Position numbers and translations under genes: made by a program. A stretch of 64,000 bases of DNA from Hemerocallis citrina. Lineage: Eukaryota; Streptophyta; Magnoliopsida; Asparagales; Asphodelaceae. Positions 46,508 through 58,410 of this stretch are shown here, in pieces. Position 1 is the stretch's first letter; each line of letters opens with the position of its first letter. A model generated the notes under the pieces. That model did not search any database and was not told the origin of the DNA. It saw nothing but the letters and a program-made list of their open reading frames with translations. The DNA is taken from assembly GCA_017893485.1 (NCBI GenBank), contig CM030360.1:4142467-4206466 (forward strand), in the 5' to 3' direction.

Positions 46508-49152
46508 TGTGGGGGTAAACAGATAGTATTTGTGGATTCTTAGGAAAACCTGAATAATCAAACCTTAACTCTTCCGCCGGAGTTAGACCGCTTGCCGCTG
46601 CTGCGAACCTACAAAAAGTGCGAGACACCGGGGTTGATCCCAGCGACGCACCCTCCGACGCTCTTGTCAGTAATCTTAATGACTAAGCAAGAACTTGAAA
46701 CTGGAAAAGTAATGATTACCTCTTAATAGTGGTGGATGGGGGGTATTTATAGTCGCCTTAGGGATCAAATTAGGAATGTAATCCCTATGATCAGATAAGG
46801 AATGTAATCCCTAATTCCCAGTGAAAGGATAGATACGAATCAGGGCCGTTGATTAGGATTAACCAGAAACCCTAATTCTATCCTGCTGGACTTGGTTCGT
46901 TGCGGGTTGAAACCCGCATCCAATAAGACAGATCCATTTAGGGGTTATTAGGCTTTGAATAAAGACCCAGTTCCCATTTCAGACCCGTTAGTAGGTGAAA
47001 TTACCATCTTACCCCCAGGTTCTAAGATTCGCGCCTGATTTGGACGGTTCCGATTTAACCCTATTTTTAGCCATATCACGAGCCCCCCACTCCCGAAGAC
47101 TGGGTTTGACCAGCCTTTAAGGAGTAGTTTTACTGTTTTAATGGCTCCTGGAATTGTATCGGAGTCCAAATGGGAGGTTTTGAATCTTTGTATGAGGCAG
47201 TATGGTGGTTTTTCGAGTTAATTGCGTGATCTAAGTTGTTCTTGAGCTTTTCTGAACTTCTGGTGCTTTTTCTTAGTTTTTATCTATTTTTTGGATTACT
47301 TATTTAATTTTGCGAAGTGCTGATTCGTCGTTCTGGGGTCTTAATTAATCGCTCTAGGCAATAATTACTCGCTCGGGGGTTCAGAAATATTTTCCTGAAT
47401 TTATAATTATTTTCTATGATTTTTAATTAATTTTCCCGAATTATTAATTATTTTTTCACAATTTTTAAATAAATAAAACGATTTTTATAAATAAAAAAAA
47501 CTAATTTTTAATTCGAATTTTGACGTGGCGAGATCTGAGCCGCTTATCTTGCTCGGACACGAATTTCTGGGAAATCGGACGACGCGAGTGGGTCGGCGAG
47601 ATTTTTCTCCGTATGTGAGGGTCGGTGGCTCAGCACTTCGGCTCGGCACCTCGGCTCGGTGCGTAGGGATCTTCCGAGCTACGTGGCGCAAACTGGAGCG
47701 TCGGTTTATGGCGCAGCTCCCCAAAAAACGTTATCTTGTCATTTTGTGGACGTGGCATGATCTGAATCGTCCATCATGTTTTAGCACGTTTTTTGACAAG
47801 ATCCAACGGCGGAGACGGGTCGGCTCCATTTTTCTTCAAATGTGAGGGTCGGTACCTCGGTACCTCGGCTCGGTAGCTCGTCCTTTGCCTTAAGTTTCCC
47901 GGTAGCTCAGCCAAGCTGTTCAGTAGCTCGGCTAGGCACCCCGGTGGTTCGGCAGCTCGTCCTCTGCCTTATGTAGCCCGGTAGCTCAACCAAGCTGTTC
48001 GGTAGCTCGGCTAGGCACCCCGATGGTTCGGCAGCTCGTCCTCTGCCTTAAGTAGCCCGGTAGCTCAGCCAAGCTGTTCGGTAGCTCGCCTAGGCACCCC
48101 GGTGGTTCGGCAGCTCGTGCTGAACCGTCGGAGGTACATGGCTAAATCTGGATCGTTCGATCTCGGCGCGAATCACGAGAATGAGGTTCAAATCCCAAGA
48201 AAACGTTATCTTGTCATTTTGTGGGCGTGGCGTGATCCGAACCGTTCATCAGATTTGAGCACGGTTTTTAAGGTGATCCGACGGTGAAACTGGTTCAGAG
48301 GAATTTTTCTCCATATGTGGAGGTCGGTACCTCGTCACTTCGTCTCGGTGACTTGGTATGGCGGTAGTTCAGCCAAGCTGTTCGGTAGCTCGGCTAGTCA
48401 CCCTAGTGGTTCGGCAGCTCATGCTGAACCGTCGGAGGTACGTGGCTTAATCTGGATCGTTCGATGATGGCGCGAATCATGAGAATGGGGTTCAGATCTC
48501 AAGAAAACGTTATTTTGTCATTTTGTGGGTGTGGCATGATCCGAACCGTTCATCAGATTTGAGCACGGTTTTTAAGGTGATCCGACGGTGAAGCTGGTTT
48601 GGAGGAATTTTTCTCCATATGTGGAGGTCAGTACCTTATCACTTTGACTCGGTGACTCAGTATGGCGGTAGCTCAGTCAAGCTGTTTAGTAGCTCGGCTA
48701 GGCACCCCGGTGGTTCGGAAGCTCGTGCTAAACCATCGGAGGTGCGTGGCTTAATCTAGATCATTCGATCATGGCGCGAATCACGAGAATGGGGTTCAGA
48801 TCCCAAGAAATTGTTATCTTGTCGTTTTATGGGCGTGGCGTGATCCGAACCGTTCATCAGATTTGAGCACAGTTTTTAAGGTGATCCGACGGTGAAACTG
48901 GTTCGGAGGAATTTTTCTCCATATGTGGAGGTCGGTACCTTGTCACTTCGGCTCAGTGACTCAGTATGGCGGTAGCTCAGTAAAGCTGTTTGGTAGCTCG
49001 GCTAGGCACCCCGGTGGTTCGGCCGAACGTTCTCGAGGTCGGATCGAATCTTCGAACCTTGTGGTGAGATTCTCTCTTTGAAATGTCGCAGCTCCCTGTT
49101 TTGTCGTTTTACCTTCCTTTAGTGGGCCTTTAAGCGTTTCGAAAGCCCAACA
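46508..49152 (-). repeat. 3' LTR of the Tat-like element (right boundary approximate)
   Basis: Begins TGTGGGGG; the likely end is CCCAACA at 49152. A minus-strand TATA-like CTATAAATACC lies at 46742-46752. It has no gene. A C-rich tract (49179-49195) follows and could be the polypurine tract on the other strand, but it does not abut a clear TG/CA end. The second LTR is outside the window, so the boundaries cannot be checked. Confidence 0.65.
47520..49030. repeat. U3 tandem repeats of the Tat-like LTR
   Basis: A long unit of about 300 bases recurs around GTTATCTTGTCATTTTGTGG (near 47731, 48206, 48512 and 48813). Within the first unit a 79-bp subunit (GGTAGCTCAGCCAAGCTGTT...) is repeated three times, starting at 47901, 47980 and 48059. 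The sequence is GC-rich compared with the neighbourhood. Confidence 0.88.
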
Positions 49153-49165
49153 GTCACTTTTTCCC

Positions 49166-49170
49166 TATAA
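49166..49170 (+). promoter_or_regulatory. possible TATA box of the antisense gene
   Basis: CCCTATAAGTTC lies 236 bases upstream of the ATG at 49402, between the LTR and the plus-strand gene, and is followed by a pyrimidine-rich leader. It would let the antisense gene be transcribed on its own. Weak evidence on sequence alone. Confidence 0.35.
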
Positions 49171-49716
49171 GTTCTTACTCCCCCCCACCCCTAAGCTCAT
49201 TTCTCACTTTCTCACTTTCACTCCCAAGTTTTTACTTTCTCTCTTAGTTTGCTCTGCTAGCAGTGATTTGTGCTTCCAGGCGGTCGTGCTAGCTGTCGCG
49301 TGGGCCAGGCGATTTCCGGCGAACTAATTCCGACCGTGAACGTCACTTCCTAGTTTACGTCCCATCAAGGTCAGTGTTCTTGCCTTAGATATTTATTAGA
49401 GATGTCGAGAGTAGACTCGGGAAGTGAGGCATCATCCTCGGAAGATAGGGGTGCCGAGGAAAGGAGGGTAGTAGTGAGTCATAGGAAGGGGAAGGAGGTA
49501 GTAGGGTCGTCTGCGGCCGAGAGGAAGAAGGAGGTAGTGGTCCGGTCTTCTATTGTCGAGGAGATTGTAGAGACCGAGAGGCGAGCCCCCGAGTCGGGTC
49601 GGATGCCCGGTCCGTTGTCTGGCCACACCGGGATCCGTCGGTACAAGGGCGATCGGCTGGAGAAGGCGATCGTCGGTCGTTCGGTGACCTACGAGGAAAA
49701 TGCCCCGAGGGAGGTC

Positions 49717-51481
49717 TGATGTTGATATTTGCAAGTGTACAAAATCGCACAAGTAATATAGATAGATGAGTAGAGTGTCGAACCCACAGGGACTAGATAT
49801 TTTACTGAGTACCGATATCACTAGATGAATCACTATTTGGAAGATCGAATTTTATGAATAATAAAACAACTAAATTACTCTAATCTAATTTAATCTAACT
49901 AAATTGGTGAAGAGGGAGAGGGCTGTGAAACGATGAAGCACTTATACTTTGTTTAATGTTAAAAATAGTTCTAGGGCTCTTGGTTCACCTCGTTTATCAC
50001 ACACACAAATTATAATTCCTTATAAATAAAAATATTATTTTTCCCAAATTGTCGACCAAAATCCTAAAGATATTAACCACTCTATCAACGTAGTCTAAAA
50101 ATTATTCTCAATTAATCATTCGTCTATCCACCAAATTATTAATTGAAAAATTGGATTTCTTAACGGTCACGTCCTCCAATATACGGTCTTAATTTTTATT
50201 AATCACAAATTACCTGTTCGGTCTCTTTATGATTTGAAAAATCATACAAATGTCTATCCACCATGTTGTACGCATAAATAATAAAAATTAAAACACAACC
50301 AGGAAAAATAGAGAAATAAAAATGAATTAAAATTTGTGTTCAAAACTTGGCTACACCTTAGCCTCTAGAACAATAAATTCAGTTCATATTTGTTTGGGAT
50401 TGCATCAAAAAATATAGAGAAGAAAAGATAAAAGAATACAAAATTTAATTCAAACCACTTTTCTGTCTCAAAAGTCGGAGCTAAAAGTGTTGCTGTCACG
50501 CGCCGTCAATCAACGTATCAGTCTGTCACACTGCCGTTGTCGGGCCGCGTGTCCCAAAACAGAGGCGTCACGTTGCTGTCAAATCACACCCGTCAGATCG
50601 AAGGAAACTGCAGCAGGGCGTCGCCACGTCAGCTGCTTCGTCAGATTCGTCGCCTCGGAAGATGTGTGCAGATGTCGCGTCGCCTCGGAAGATGTGTACC
50701 TGGTAAGCACGGGACGCCTGCTTCTTTCTCTCTTGTTTCGCTCAGAGCCGCACGCAAGGAGACAAAATGAGAACGCCACGTCAGCGATGCCAACTGTCAC
50801 CATGCCATCGATGTCGCCATGCTGTTCTCCTTGGTTCGATTTGTACCGCGTCAAACAGAGAGAAAAGAGAGAAGAAGAAATCTCTCTCTCTCTGACTTTT
50901 CTTTCTTTAAGATATTTTTTTTATATATATTTATTTAGTTGTAGCCGTCACCTCCTAAATCTCTTCTCTCTTCTTTGCTTTGTATATATAGAGAACGGGA
51001 AGGAGTTAGGGTTTGTACTTTTTTCAAAATAGTCCTTCTTGTTCCTTTATTTCCTTCCTTTTATAACCAGGATTTTATTTACTTCCTCTTTCTTTCTTTT
51101 CTACCTTTTCTGCCAACCACGTGCTTCTGCATACACAAAATAATACCTGAAATTAGGATTTTTAAATAAAATAAATTTAATTAGTTTAAAATTAATTAAA
51201 CTAACTATAAATCATATTCGCGTATAAAAGTCCTTTTACAAATTATTTGTCGCAATTTTAACTCAACAAAACAATAAAAATTTATAAATCACTTATTTTA
51301 CTTTGTTTGTTGATTTTTTCACCAATTCTTTACTTTTTGCATCAAAAATATTATTTCTTCAAAAATTATTAATTAAATGAAATCATATAGAAATAAGATG
51401 AATTATAGACAATATCAGCGAAAACAAGTCATTTTAATAGGTAAATGAGTACAAATATGTATATATAAATCCGACACATCA
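49717..51481 (-). repeat. 3' LTR of the Athila-like element
   Basis: Ends TGATGTTGATATTTG and GACACATCA. The frame of 181 codons inside it (50487-51032) is copied in the other LTR and is not considered a gene. Confidence 0.93.
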
Positions 51482-51787
51482 AATACCCCCAAACTTAAAA
51501 TTTTGCTTGTCCTCGAGCAAAAAGTAGAATAATAAACAAGGGAATAATAATAGTAGACTCAATCCATCACACCAAGAAATCTTATCATGCAAGCATCAAA
51601 ATTACAATTAAAAATATAAACAATTGCAAATAAAGTCAACCTTAGCATACCCACTTTCTCCAGTGCAATTATTTATTCATAATTCCCAAAAAAAAATCGC
51701 ATTTGTCATGCAATTAATGTAATTATAGTATGCAACAACTCAATCTGTGATTATCCCTTCTCTCTACTACAAACCGAGTAGCAAACT

Positions 51788-51833
<46 letters not shown>

Positions 51834-52825
51834 TCTCTTCTTTAAGTTGTCACTTGCCTTTTGACGCGAATGCAAAACATTTGTGATGAATTCACCCGGT
51901 TACTCAACAAGTCACAAACTTAAAGTGCTTTGCATACTCATATTTCAAGTTGCCGTTCTACGTAAGTGTAGACATTTGTGATGAATACCCCTAGTTACTA
52001 AGCAACTCAAAACATTGGAGTAGATTGACTTTATTCGATTTTTTTTTTTTTTTATTACTCTATTTACTTAAACTCTGTTTAGGACTAGATTAAAGGGGAT
52101 AATCACAAGAAAAAGCATCACATTTGTCTTTTATGTATAATAGCATGACCCACACAATTTTGTAAGGAATTTTGAAACTCAATAATCCTAAAGTAAATAA
52201 GTATGCTTAATATTGCTTTATAAAAAAAATTGTTTATACCAAAAAAAAAAATTGCTTCAATGCTTATCACAATAAAGAACTCAAGATGTGTAATGGTGAG
52301 CCTAATTGAAATCCTTTTTAAAATTTTGTTTTTCTTTTCAAAAATAAATAAAAATAAAAATAAATTTGTAAACCTTCCCCCCAAACTTAAATATCACATT
52401 GTCCTCAATGGGAAAGAAAAAGAAAAACAAAAAGAATGCAAAAAAGTTTAGAATATCTCCCCTGATTCGTCTTTAAATTTCTGCACGCGCAGCGTTCAGT
52501 ATTTTGGCGATATAGGGAGCTATAGATGTCAAAATGGGCTGAATTGTTTTTTGCTGGAAAGCTAAGAAAATTGTCTACAACTTCTCTTTGAATCAGTTTT
52601 CCAGATTTTGACTCCAAACTGCTCGAAAACAGCCATCAATGAAGGTGTTCAAAACAGCTCCGTTTGGCGACTTTTAAAATTGATGCAATCCTACAAAATA
52701 AAATCAAAAATTAAAATAAAATAAACTAAAAGATAATAAAAACTGAATGCAATAAAATAAAACATGGGTTGCCTCCCAAGAAGCGCTAAGTTTTAAGTCT
52801 TCAGCCAGACATGGGGGTGAGATGG

Positions 52826-54271
52826 TTAAGTAACGCCTAGATCCAACAGCATTAACACATCTTTTCTAATTTTCCTCTTCAGATGTGGATCAGGTTCAAG
52901 TTCCAATTTGAGGTGTTTCCTTCGTGATGATGATGTCTTTGATTCCCCCACCTCTTTGAATTTATGTTGCTCATGCTGAATTTGTTCCTCCACAATTTGT
53001 TCTATCTCACTTTGCTTTTCAACCACATTATGTTCTTCATTTTCTTCTTGTGGTTGCTCAATTATCCTCCCGCTGCTTAGTGTTATTGCCTTGAAATCTT
53101 CCATGGGGTTGACAACTGTGTTGCTTGGTAATGTTCCTGCAGTTTTGTCATTAAGAATATTTGAAATTTGACTAATTTGTACCTCAAGATTTTGGATGGA
53201 AGCCGAAGTTGAATTTGCAACATTTTGAATTGCCAAATCTGTCTTTTGTATGTAGTGCTCAAACATATCTTCAAGCGTCGACTTCTTTTCTTGCTGTGGA
53301 AAAATTTGAGGTGGTATAACTGCTTCTTGATTGTAGTTCCATGGATAATTGGGGGTGTTTCTCCATCCTGAATTGTATGTGTTTGCATAATGATTATTTT
53401 GCATTTGAAAGTTTGACACAAAATTTTCATGTTCGGCATTTGATGGAGCAAAAGGGTTCCCCACTTGACAATCTGCACTTGAATGATTCCCTGCACAAAG
53501 ATCACAAATCATATTAAATTGAATAGTATTAAAATTCATATTTTCTACTTGTTTAGATAAAATATCATTTTGTGTAGAAAAAGGGTTAAGTTCAAAAATT
53601 CCAGCCACTTTTCTTGGCATCATTCTCTCTGAAGACCACTGGTAATGATTTGATGCCATCTCCTCTAAAAGATCATAGGCTGCTTGGTAAGTTTTGCTCA
53701 TTAGTGCACCACCAGCTGCTGCGTCAACCATAGATCTATGTGTAACTCCCAAACCATTATAAAATGTTTGCATTTGCAGCCATTTTGGTAGTTCATGGTG
53801 TGGACACTTTCTCAATAACTCTTTAAACCTTTTCCATGCATCATACAAAGACTCGGTCTCGAATTGAGTAAATGTGCAAATGTCATTTCTTAGCCTTGCG
53901 GTCTTTGCTGGTGGAAAATACTTGGCTAGAAACTTTTGTGCAAGTTCCTCCCAAGTAGTAATACTACCTGGTGGTAGATAATGTAGCCAAGCCTTCGCCT
54001 TATCTCGTAGGGAAAAAGAAAAAAGTCTCAGTCTAATTGCATCGTCTGATACACCTTTGTGCTTGAAAGTGTCACAAATTTCTAAAAAATCTGCAATGTG
54101 AGCGTAAGGATCCTCGTGTGGTAGTCCCCAAAATTGAACAGTCTGTTGAATCATTAAAATTATCGCCGGTTTAATTTCAAAATTGTTAGCTTCAATAACC
54201 GGCTTCTTTATGCTTGACTCATAAATTGAGGGCATAGCATAGTCTCTCAAAGACCTGTTCTCATCGTTCGC
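52826..54271 (-). CDS. intact Athila-like Gag polyprotein
   Basis: The likely start is MANDENRSLRDYAMPSIYES (54271); an upstream Met at 54310 is less like the family. The capsid domain (Retrotrans_gag type) has residues such as FWGLPHEDPYAHIADFLEIC, RDKAKAWLHYLPPGSITTWE, and FTQFETESLYDAWKRFKELL. A knuckle-like CDLCAGNHSSADC lies in the middle. Then comes an Asn/Gln-rich stretch, a helical segment (LAIQNVANSTSASIQNLEVQ) and a Glu-rich, then basic, C-terminus. No stop or frameshift in 482 codons. It forms the cytoplasmic particle that packages element RNA. It is the only intact long gene in the window. Confidence 0.9.
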   Translation of the reverse strand, partial: ANDENRSLRDYAMPSIYESSIKKPVIEANNFEIKPAIILMIQQTVQFWGLPHEDPYAHIADFLEICDTFKHKGVSDDAIRLRLFSFSLRDKAKAWLHYLPPGSITTWEELAQKFLAKYFPPAKTARLRNDICTFTQFETESLYDAWKRFKELLRKCPHHELPKWLQMQTFYNGLGVTHRSMVDAAAGGALMSKTYQAAYDLLEEMASNHYQWSSERMMPRKVAGIFELNPFSTQNDILSKQVENMNFNTIQFNMICDLCAGNHSSADCQVGNPFAPSNAEHENFVSNFQMQNNHYANTYNSGWRNTPNYPWNYNQEAVIPPQIFPQQEKKSTLEDMFEHYIQKTDLAIQNVANSTSASIQNLEVQISQISNILNDKTAGTLPSNTVVNPMEDFKAITLSSGRIIEQPQEENEEHNVVEKQSEIEQIVEEQIQHEQHKFKEVGESKTSSSRRKHLKLELEPDPHLKRKIRKDVLMLLDLGVT

Positions 54272-54512
54272 CATGAAAATGCACTGTATGTCCTGAAATG
54301 TAAGTATCAAAAAAAGAAAAAAAAAATAGAAAAACTAAAAAAACTAAAATAAGAAAAATAAAAAAAAAAGTAAAAGTTAGTCAAAAGAAAATAAAGATGT
54401 AAAATGATAATAAAATAAAAATAATTACAAAAAAAATCCAAATTAGCAATAATCTAGCAATTGTCAATATCAATAAAAGAATAACTAGTCCCCGGCAGCG
54501 GCGCCAAAAACT

Positions 54513-56277
54513 TGATGTTGATATTTGCAAGTGTACAAAATCGCACAAGTAATATAGATAGATGAGTAGAGTGTCGAACCCACAGGGACTAGATATTTTA
54601 CTGAGTACCGATATCACTAGATGAATCACTATTTGGAAGATCGAATTTTATGAATAATAAAACAACTAAATTACTCTAATCTAATTTAATCTAACTAAAT
54701 TGGTGAAGAGGGAGAGGGCTGTGAAACGATGAAGCACTTATACTTTGTTTAATGTTAAAAATAGTTCTAGGGCTCTTGGTTCACCTCGTTTATCACACAC
54801 ACAAATTATAATTCCTTATAAATAAAAATATTATTTTTTCCAAATTGTCGACCAAAATCCTAAAGATATTAACCACTCTATCAACGTAGTCTAAAAATTA
54901 TTCTCAATTAATCATTCGTCTATCCACCAAATTATTAATTGAAAAATTGGATTTCTTAACGGTCACGTCCTCCAATATACGGTCTTAATTTTTATTAATC
55001 ACAAATTACCTGTTCGGTCTCTTTATGATTTGAAAAATCATACAAATGTCTATCCACCATGTTGTACGCATAAATAATAAAAATTAAAACACAACCAGGA
55101 AAAATAGAGAAATAAAAATGAATTAAAATTTGTGTTCAAAACTTGGCTACACCTTAGCCTCTAGAACAATAAATTCAGTTCATATTTGTTTGGGATTGCA
55201 TCAAAAAATATAGAGAAGAAAAGATAAAAGAATACAAAATTTAATTCAAACCACTTTTCTGTCTCAAAAGTCGGAGCTAAAAGTGTTGCTGTCACGCGCC
55301 GTCAATCAACGTATCAGTCTGTCACACTGCCGTTGTCGGGCCGCGTGTCCCAAAACAGAGGCGTCACGTTGCTGTCAAATCACACCCGTCAGATCGAAGG
55401 AAACTGCAGCAGGGCGTCGCCACGTCAGCTGCTTCGTCAGATTCGTCGCCTCGGAAGATGTGTGCAGATGTCGCGTCGCCTCGGAAGATGTGTACCTGGT
55501 AAGCACGGGACGCCTGCTTCTTTCTCTCTTGTTTCGCTCAGAGCCGCACGCAAGGAGACAAAATGAGAACGCCACGTCAGCGATGCCAACTGTCACCATG
55601 CCATCGATGTCGCCATGCTGTTCTCCTTGGTTCGATTTGTACCGCGTCAAACAGAGAGAAAAGAGAGAAGAAGAAATCTCTCTCTCTCTGACTTTTCTTT
55701 CTTTAAGATATTTTTTTTTTATATATTTATTTAGTTGTAGCCGTCACCTCCTAAATCTCTTCTCTCTTCTTTGCTTTGTATATATAGAGAACGGGAAGCA
55801 GTTAGGGTTTGTACTTTTTTCAAAATAGTCCTTCTTGTTCCTTTATTTCCTTCCTTTTATAACCAGGATTTTATTTACTTCCTCTTTCTTTCTTTTCTAC
55901 CTTTTCTGCCAACCACGTGCTTCTGCATACACAAAATAATACCTGAAATTAGGATTTTTAAATAAAATAAATTTAATTAGTTTAAAATTAATTAAACTAA
56001 CTATAAATCATATTCGCGTATAAAAGTCCTTTTACAAATTATTTGTCGCAATTTTAACTCAACAAAACAATAAAAATTTATAAATCACTTATTTTACTTT
56101 GTTTGTTGATTTTTTCACCAATTCTTTACTTTTTGCATCAAAAATATTATTTCTTCAAAAATTATTAATTAAATGAAATCATATAGAAATAAGATGAATT
56201 ATAGACAATATCAGCGAAAACAAGTCATTTTAATAGGTAAATGAGTACAAATATGTATATATAAATCCGACACATCA
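54513..56277 (-). repeat. 5' LTR of the Athila-like element
   Basis: Same length as the 3' LTR. By eye the differences are one C/T in the ATTTTTCCCAAATTG segment (50046 region), one A/T in the T-run near 55720, and one G/C in the GGGAAG-AGTTAGG segment (51002 region). A TATA-like motif on the minus strand was not clearly identified. Confidence 0.92.
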
Positions 56278-58173
56278 AGGTCACCGAGGTGGATGACCTC
56301 AGCTCGATACTATCCGAGCGGGATCTCCTCCGGATCAGAAAGGGGTTCGCTATCCCTTCAGAGTATAAGCTGATCATCCCCGGCCCCGGGATGAGGGTGA
56401 ACACTGTCCTGTCGCCGACTACATGCGTCTTCGACTTCGACTCCCTAAACACGGGTCTGCGCTTCCCCCTCCACCCCTTTGTATTGAAAGTTCTACAATG
56501 GTATTGTCTGGCCCCTACTCAATTCATGCCGAATACTTGGCGCCATGTGCTAGCCTTCTTGCTCCAGTGTCGTAATGCTGAAGTCGAGCCGGATATGACT
56601 ATTCTTCGAAGGTGCTACCGAATCAATCGGATGACCAAGCTCGAGCCTCGCTAATACTTGTCACCTCAGAGAGGCGTTAAGTTAATAGAGAATTCGGATT
56701 CGATAAAGCATTGGAAGGAGAAGTTCATCTTGCTAAAGGGGCCTTCGACACTGGACTTTCCGACTCGGTGGAAGGTGGAGGTGCCCAAATTTGCGAGGGA
56801 CGACCCGGTATTGACAGCTGCCGAAGAGGAAGTGGCGGAGAAGTTGATTGCTCTCCCGACACTAAATTGGAGAGAGATGACCGAGGAGGTGTTATACGGG
56901 TCGGGCCTTAGCCCGATCGATCCGAGTATGTCCAGACATCTCAATGTAAGAATTTTTCCAACTCCTTGTGCATTCTTCTAACTTTTTCCTTTTGTTGCTT
57001 TGATCAGAGGCGCCGAAGATGAACTTCCTGGACATGCTGACCGAGCGAGGTAAAATTGCAGACGGCAGGAAGAGGAAGAGGCCGAGCACCGGTCCTACGT
57101 CCGGCCGAACCACCAAGGCTCCCTCGGTAGTCGCCGACCCTACCCTAGCTCCCCAGGCTCCGTCGGTGGTGGCAGCCGCTCTTGCCGAATCGTTGGCTCC
57201 TGCTCCTTCTGCCCCGGCCAGTGGGGCCTTCTCCGTCTCGGCGGCGCTGGCGCTCCAGGCCCTGCCATTGATGCCCCAGGTTGAGCAGATCTTGACCGAG
57301 GCGCACAAGAAGTTGTTCGTCCCCGACTGGTGGGTGAAGAACCACGACGGCTTCCTCGGTGACTCGCAGATGTCTATGCAGGTGGTCAAGCATCTGGCGA
57401 CCCTGAAGGACCAAGCAACCCTGAAGGCGGAGACGACCGGGGACGACACCTTTGAGGTCGCTCGGTCGCTTGTGTCGGTAAGTTTCTTTCTTTTTCTTGA
57501 AAATTCTCTAAGTCCATAGCTCGGCTCTTACCATCACCAACTCATATTTGTTGCAGGCCACTTGTCACTTCGGGCACCTCGTTAAAGAATTCGCCGAATA
57601 GGAGAGGGAGCTGAAGGCCCTTTGTGACAAGGACAGGGCGGAGAAGGCGAGGGCGGTGAAGCAGCTCGAGGCGGAGCAACGTCGCTCGGAGGGCCTGGAG
57701 GCTCGGGTTGCCAACCTCGAGATAGCCTTAGAGCGAGCGAAGGAGCAGCTCGCTGCAGAGAGTGCCAAGGTTGCCAAGGCTGCCAAGGATCTAGCCGCAT
57801 CGGCGAAGGCCCTGGAGGCAGCGAGGGTGGAACAGGCCGCAACGGTGGAGGAGGTGAGGAAGAAGGTTGAAGCCGAAGCGAAGGATCATTTGGCCAAGAA
57901 CATGGAGCTGTCCTACGCGACGGTGCTCGACCACGTCGAGGCTCGCATCCCCGGCTTCCAAAGGGTAGGGTACTGGCTGTGGCCCGGAGGTGAGGAGGAA
58001 GGCGAATGGGACGAGGAGGGAGAAGAAGAGGAGGAGGAGGGTGAACAGCGGGATGGGGAGGTGCCTGCTGACCCCGAGACCGTGGTGGTCGATCCCCAAG
58101 CCGGGGCGACGGGGGGCGAGGGGCCATCTGGCGAGGCACCTGTGTCCGAGCTGCCGCCCCAGGTGGACCCTTG

Positions 58174-58410
58174 ACCCTCTCGTTTTTGTAAATTTTCTTT
58201 CTTTTTGTTGTACTGCCTTATAGCGGACCGGCCACCGCTCTTTTGAAATGAATATAACTTTGTCTGAACTCTTTTTCCAGATGTTGTCCAAATGTGTCTC
58301 TTTTTTTTTTTTGAGATTTAGCTAAGTATTTGGCTCGGAATTTGTTGGAGTTCGGCAAGTGTTGGGCGTCAACTCTTGCTTCTTTGTGTTTGACATACTT
58401 CCGTCTTTTA
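58174..58410. other. 3' flank of the antisense gene
   Basis: T-rich non-coding stretch with AATATAA-like text near 58250. An acceptor-like CTTCCGTCTTTTAG ends near 58412 and leads into the next frame. Confidence 0.5.

Larger units (their letters stand above)
49717..56277 (-). mobile_element. young gag-only Athila-like element
   Basis: Two 1,765-bp LTRs (49717-51481 and 54513-56277) differ at only about three positions seen by eye. Target duplication AGGTC is at 49712-49716 and 56278-56282. The minus-strand PBS (54490-54506, TGGCGCCGCTGCCGGGG) is the tRNA-Asp type used by Athila/Tat elements. The polypurine tract AAGTTTGGGGGTATT is at 51482-51496. It has an intact gag but no protease, RT or integrase, so it needs helper proteins. 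A T-tract of about 45 bases lies at 51793-51830. 51497-52820 is otherwise non-coding and AT-rich. Confidence 0.93.
49402..58173 (+). pseudogene. antisense accessory gene of Tat-like element (PF04195-like), interrupted
   Basis: The first part (49402-49716) is Ser/Arg/Glu-rich. It resumes in frame at 56283 after the Athila-like element. The segment around NTGLRFPLHPFVLKVLQWY (about 56450-56510), followed by NTWRHVLAFLLQC, matches the 'putative gypsy type transposon' domain (PF04195 as I recall it). Two introns keep frame: 56946-57009 and 57478-57556, both GT-AG. The last exon is a long Ala/Glu/Lys coiled coil (about 57600-57920), then a Glu-rich stretch, ending QVDP at 58173. In-frame TAG codons near 56652 and 57598 make it a pseudogene. 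Function unknown. Confidence 0.7.

Noticed and set aside
50487..51032. 181-codon frame with Cys/Arg-rich start, also at 55283-55828
   Set aside because: It lies wholly in the LTR and is duplicated because the LTRs are copies. It has no domain and an unlikely composition.
57582..58139. Pro-rich 185-codon frame on the minus strand
   Set aside because: Shadow of the GC-rich coiled-coil exon on the plus strand.
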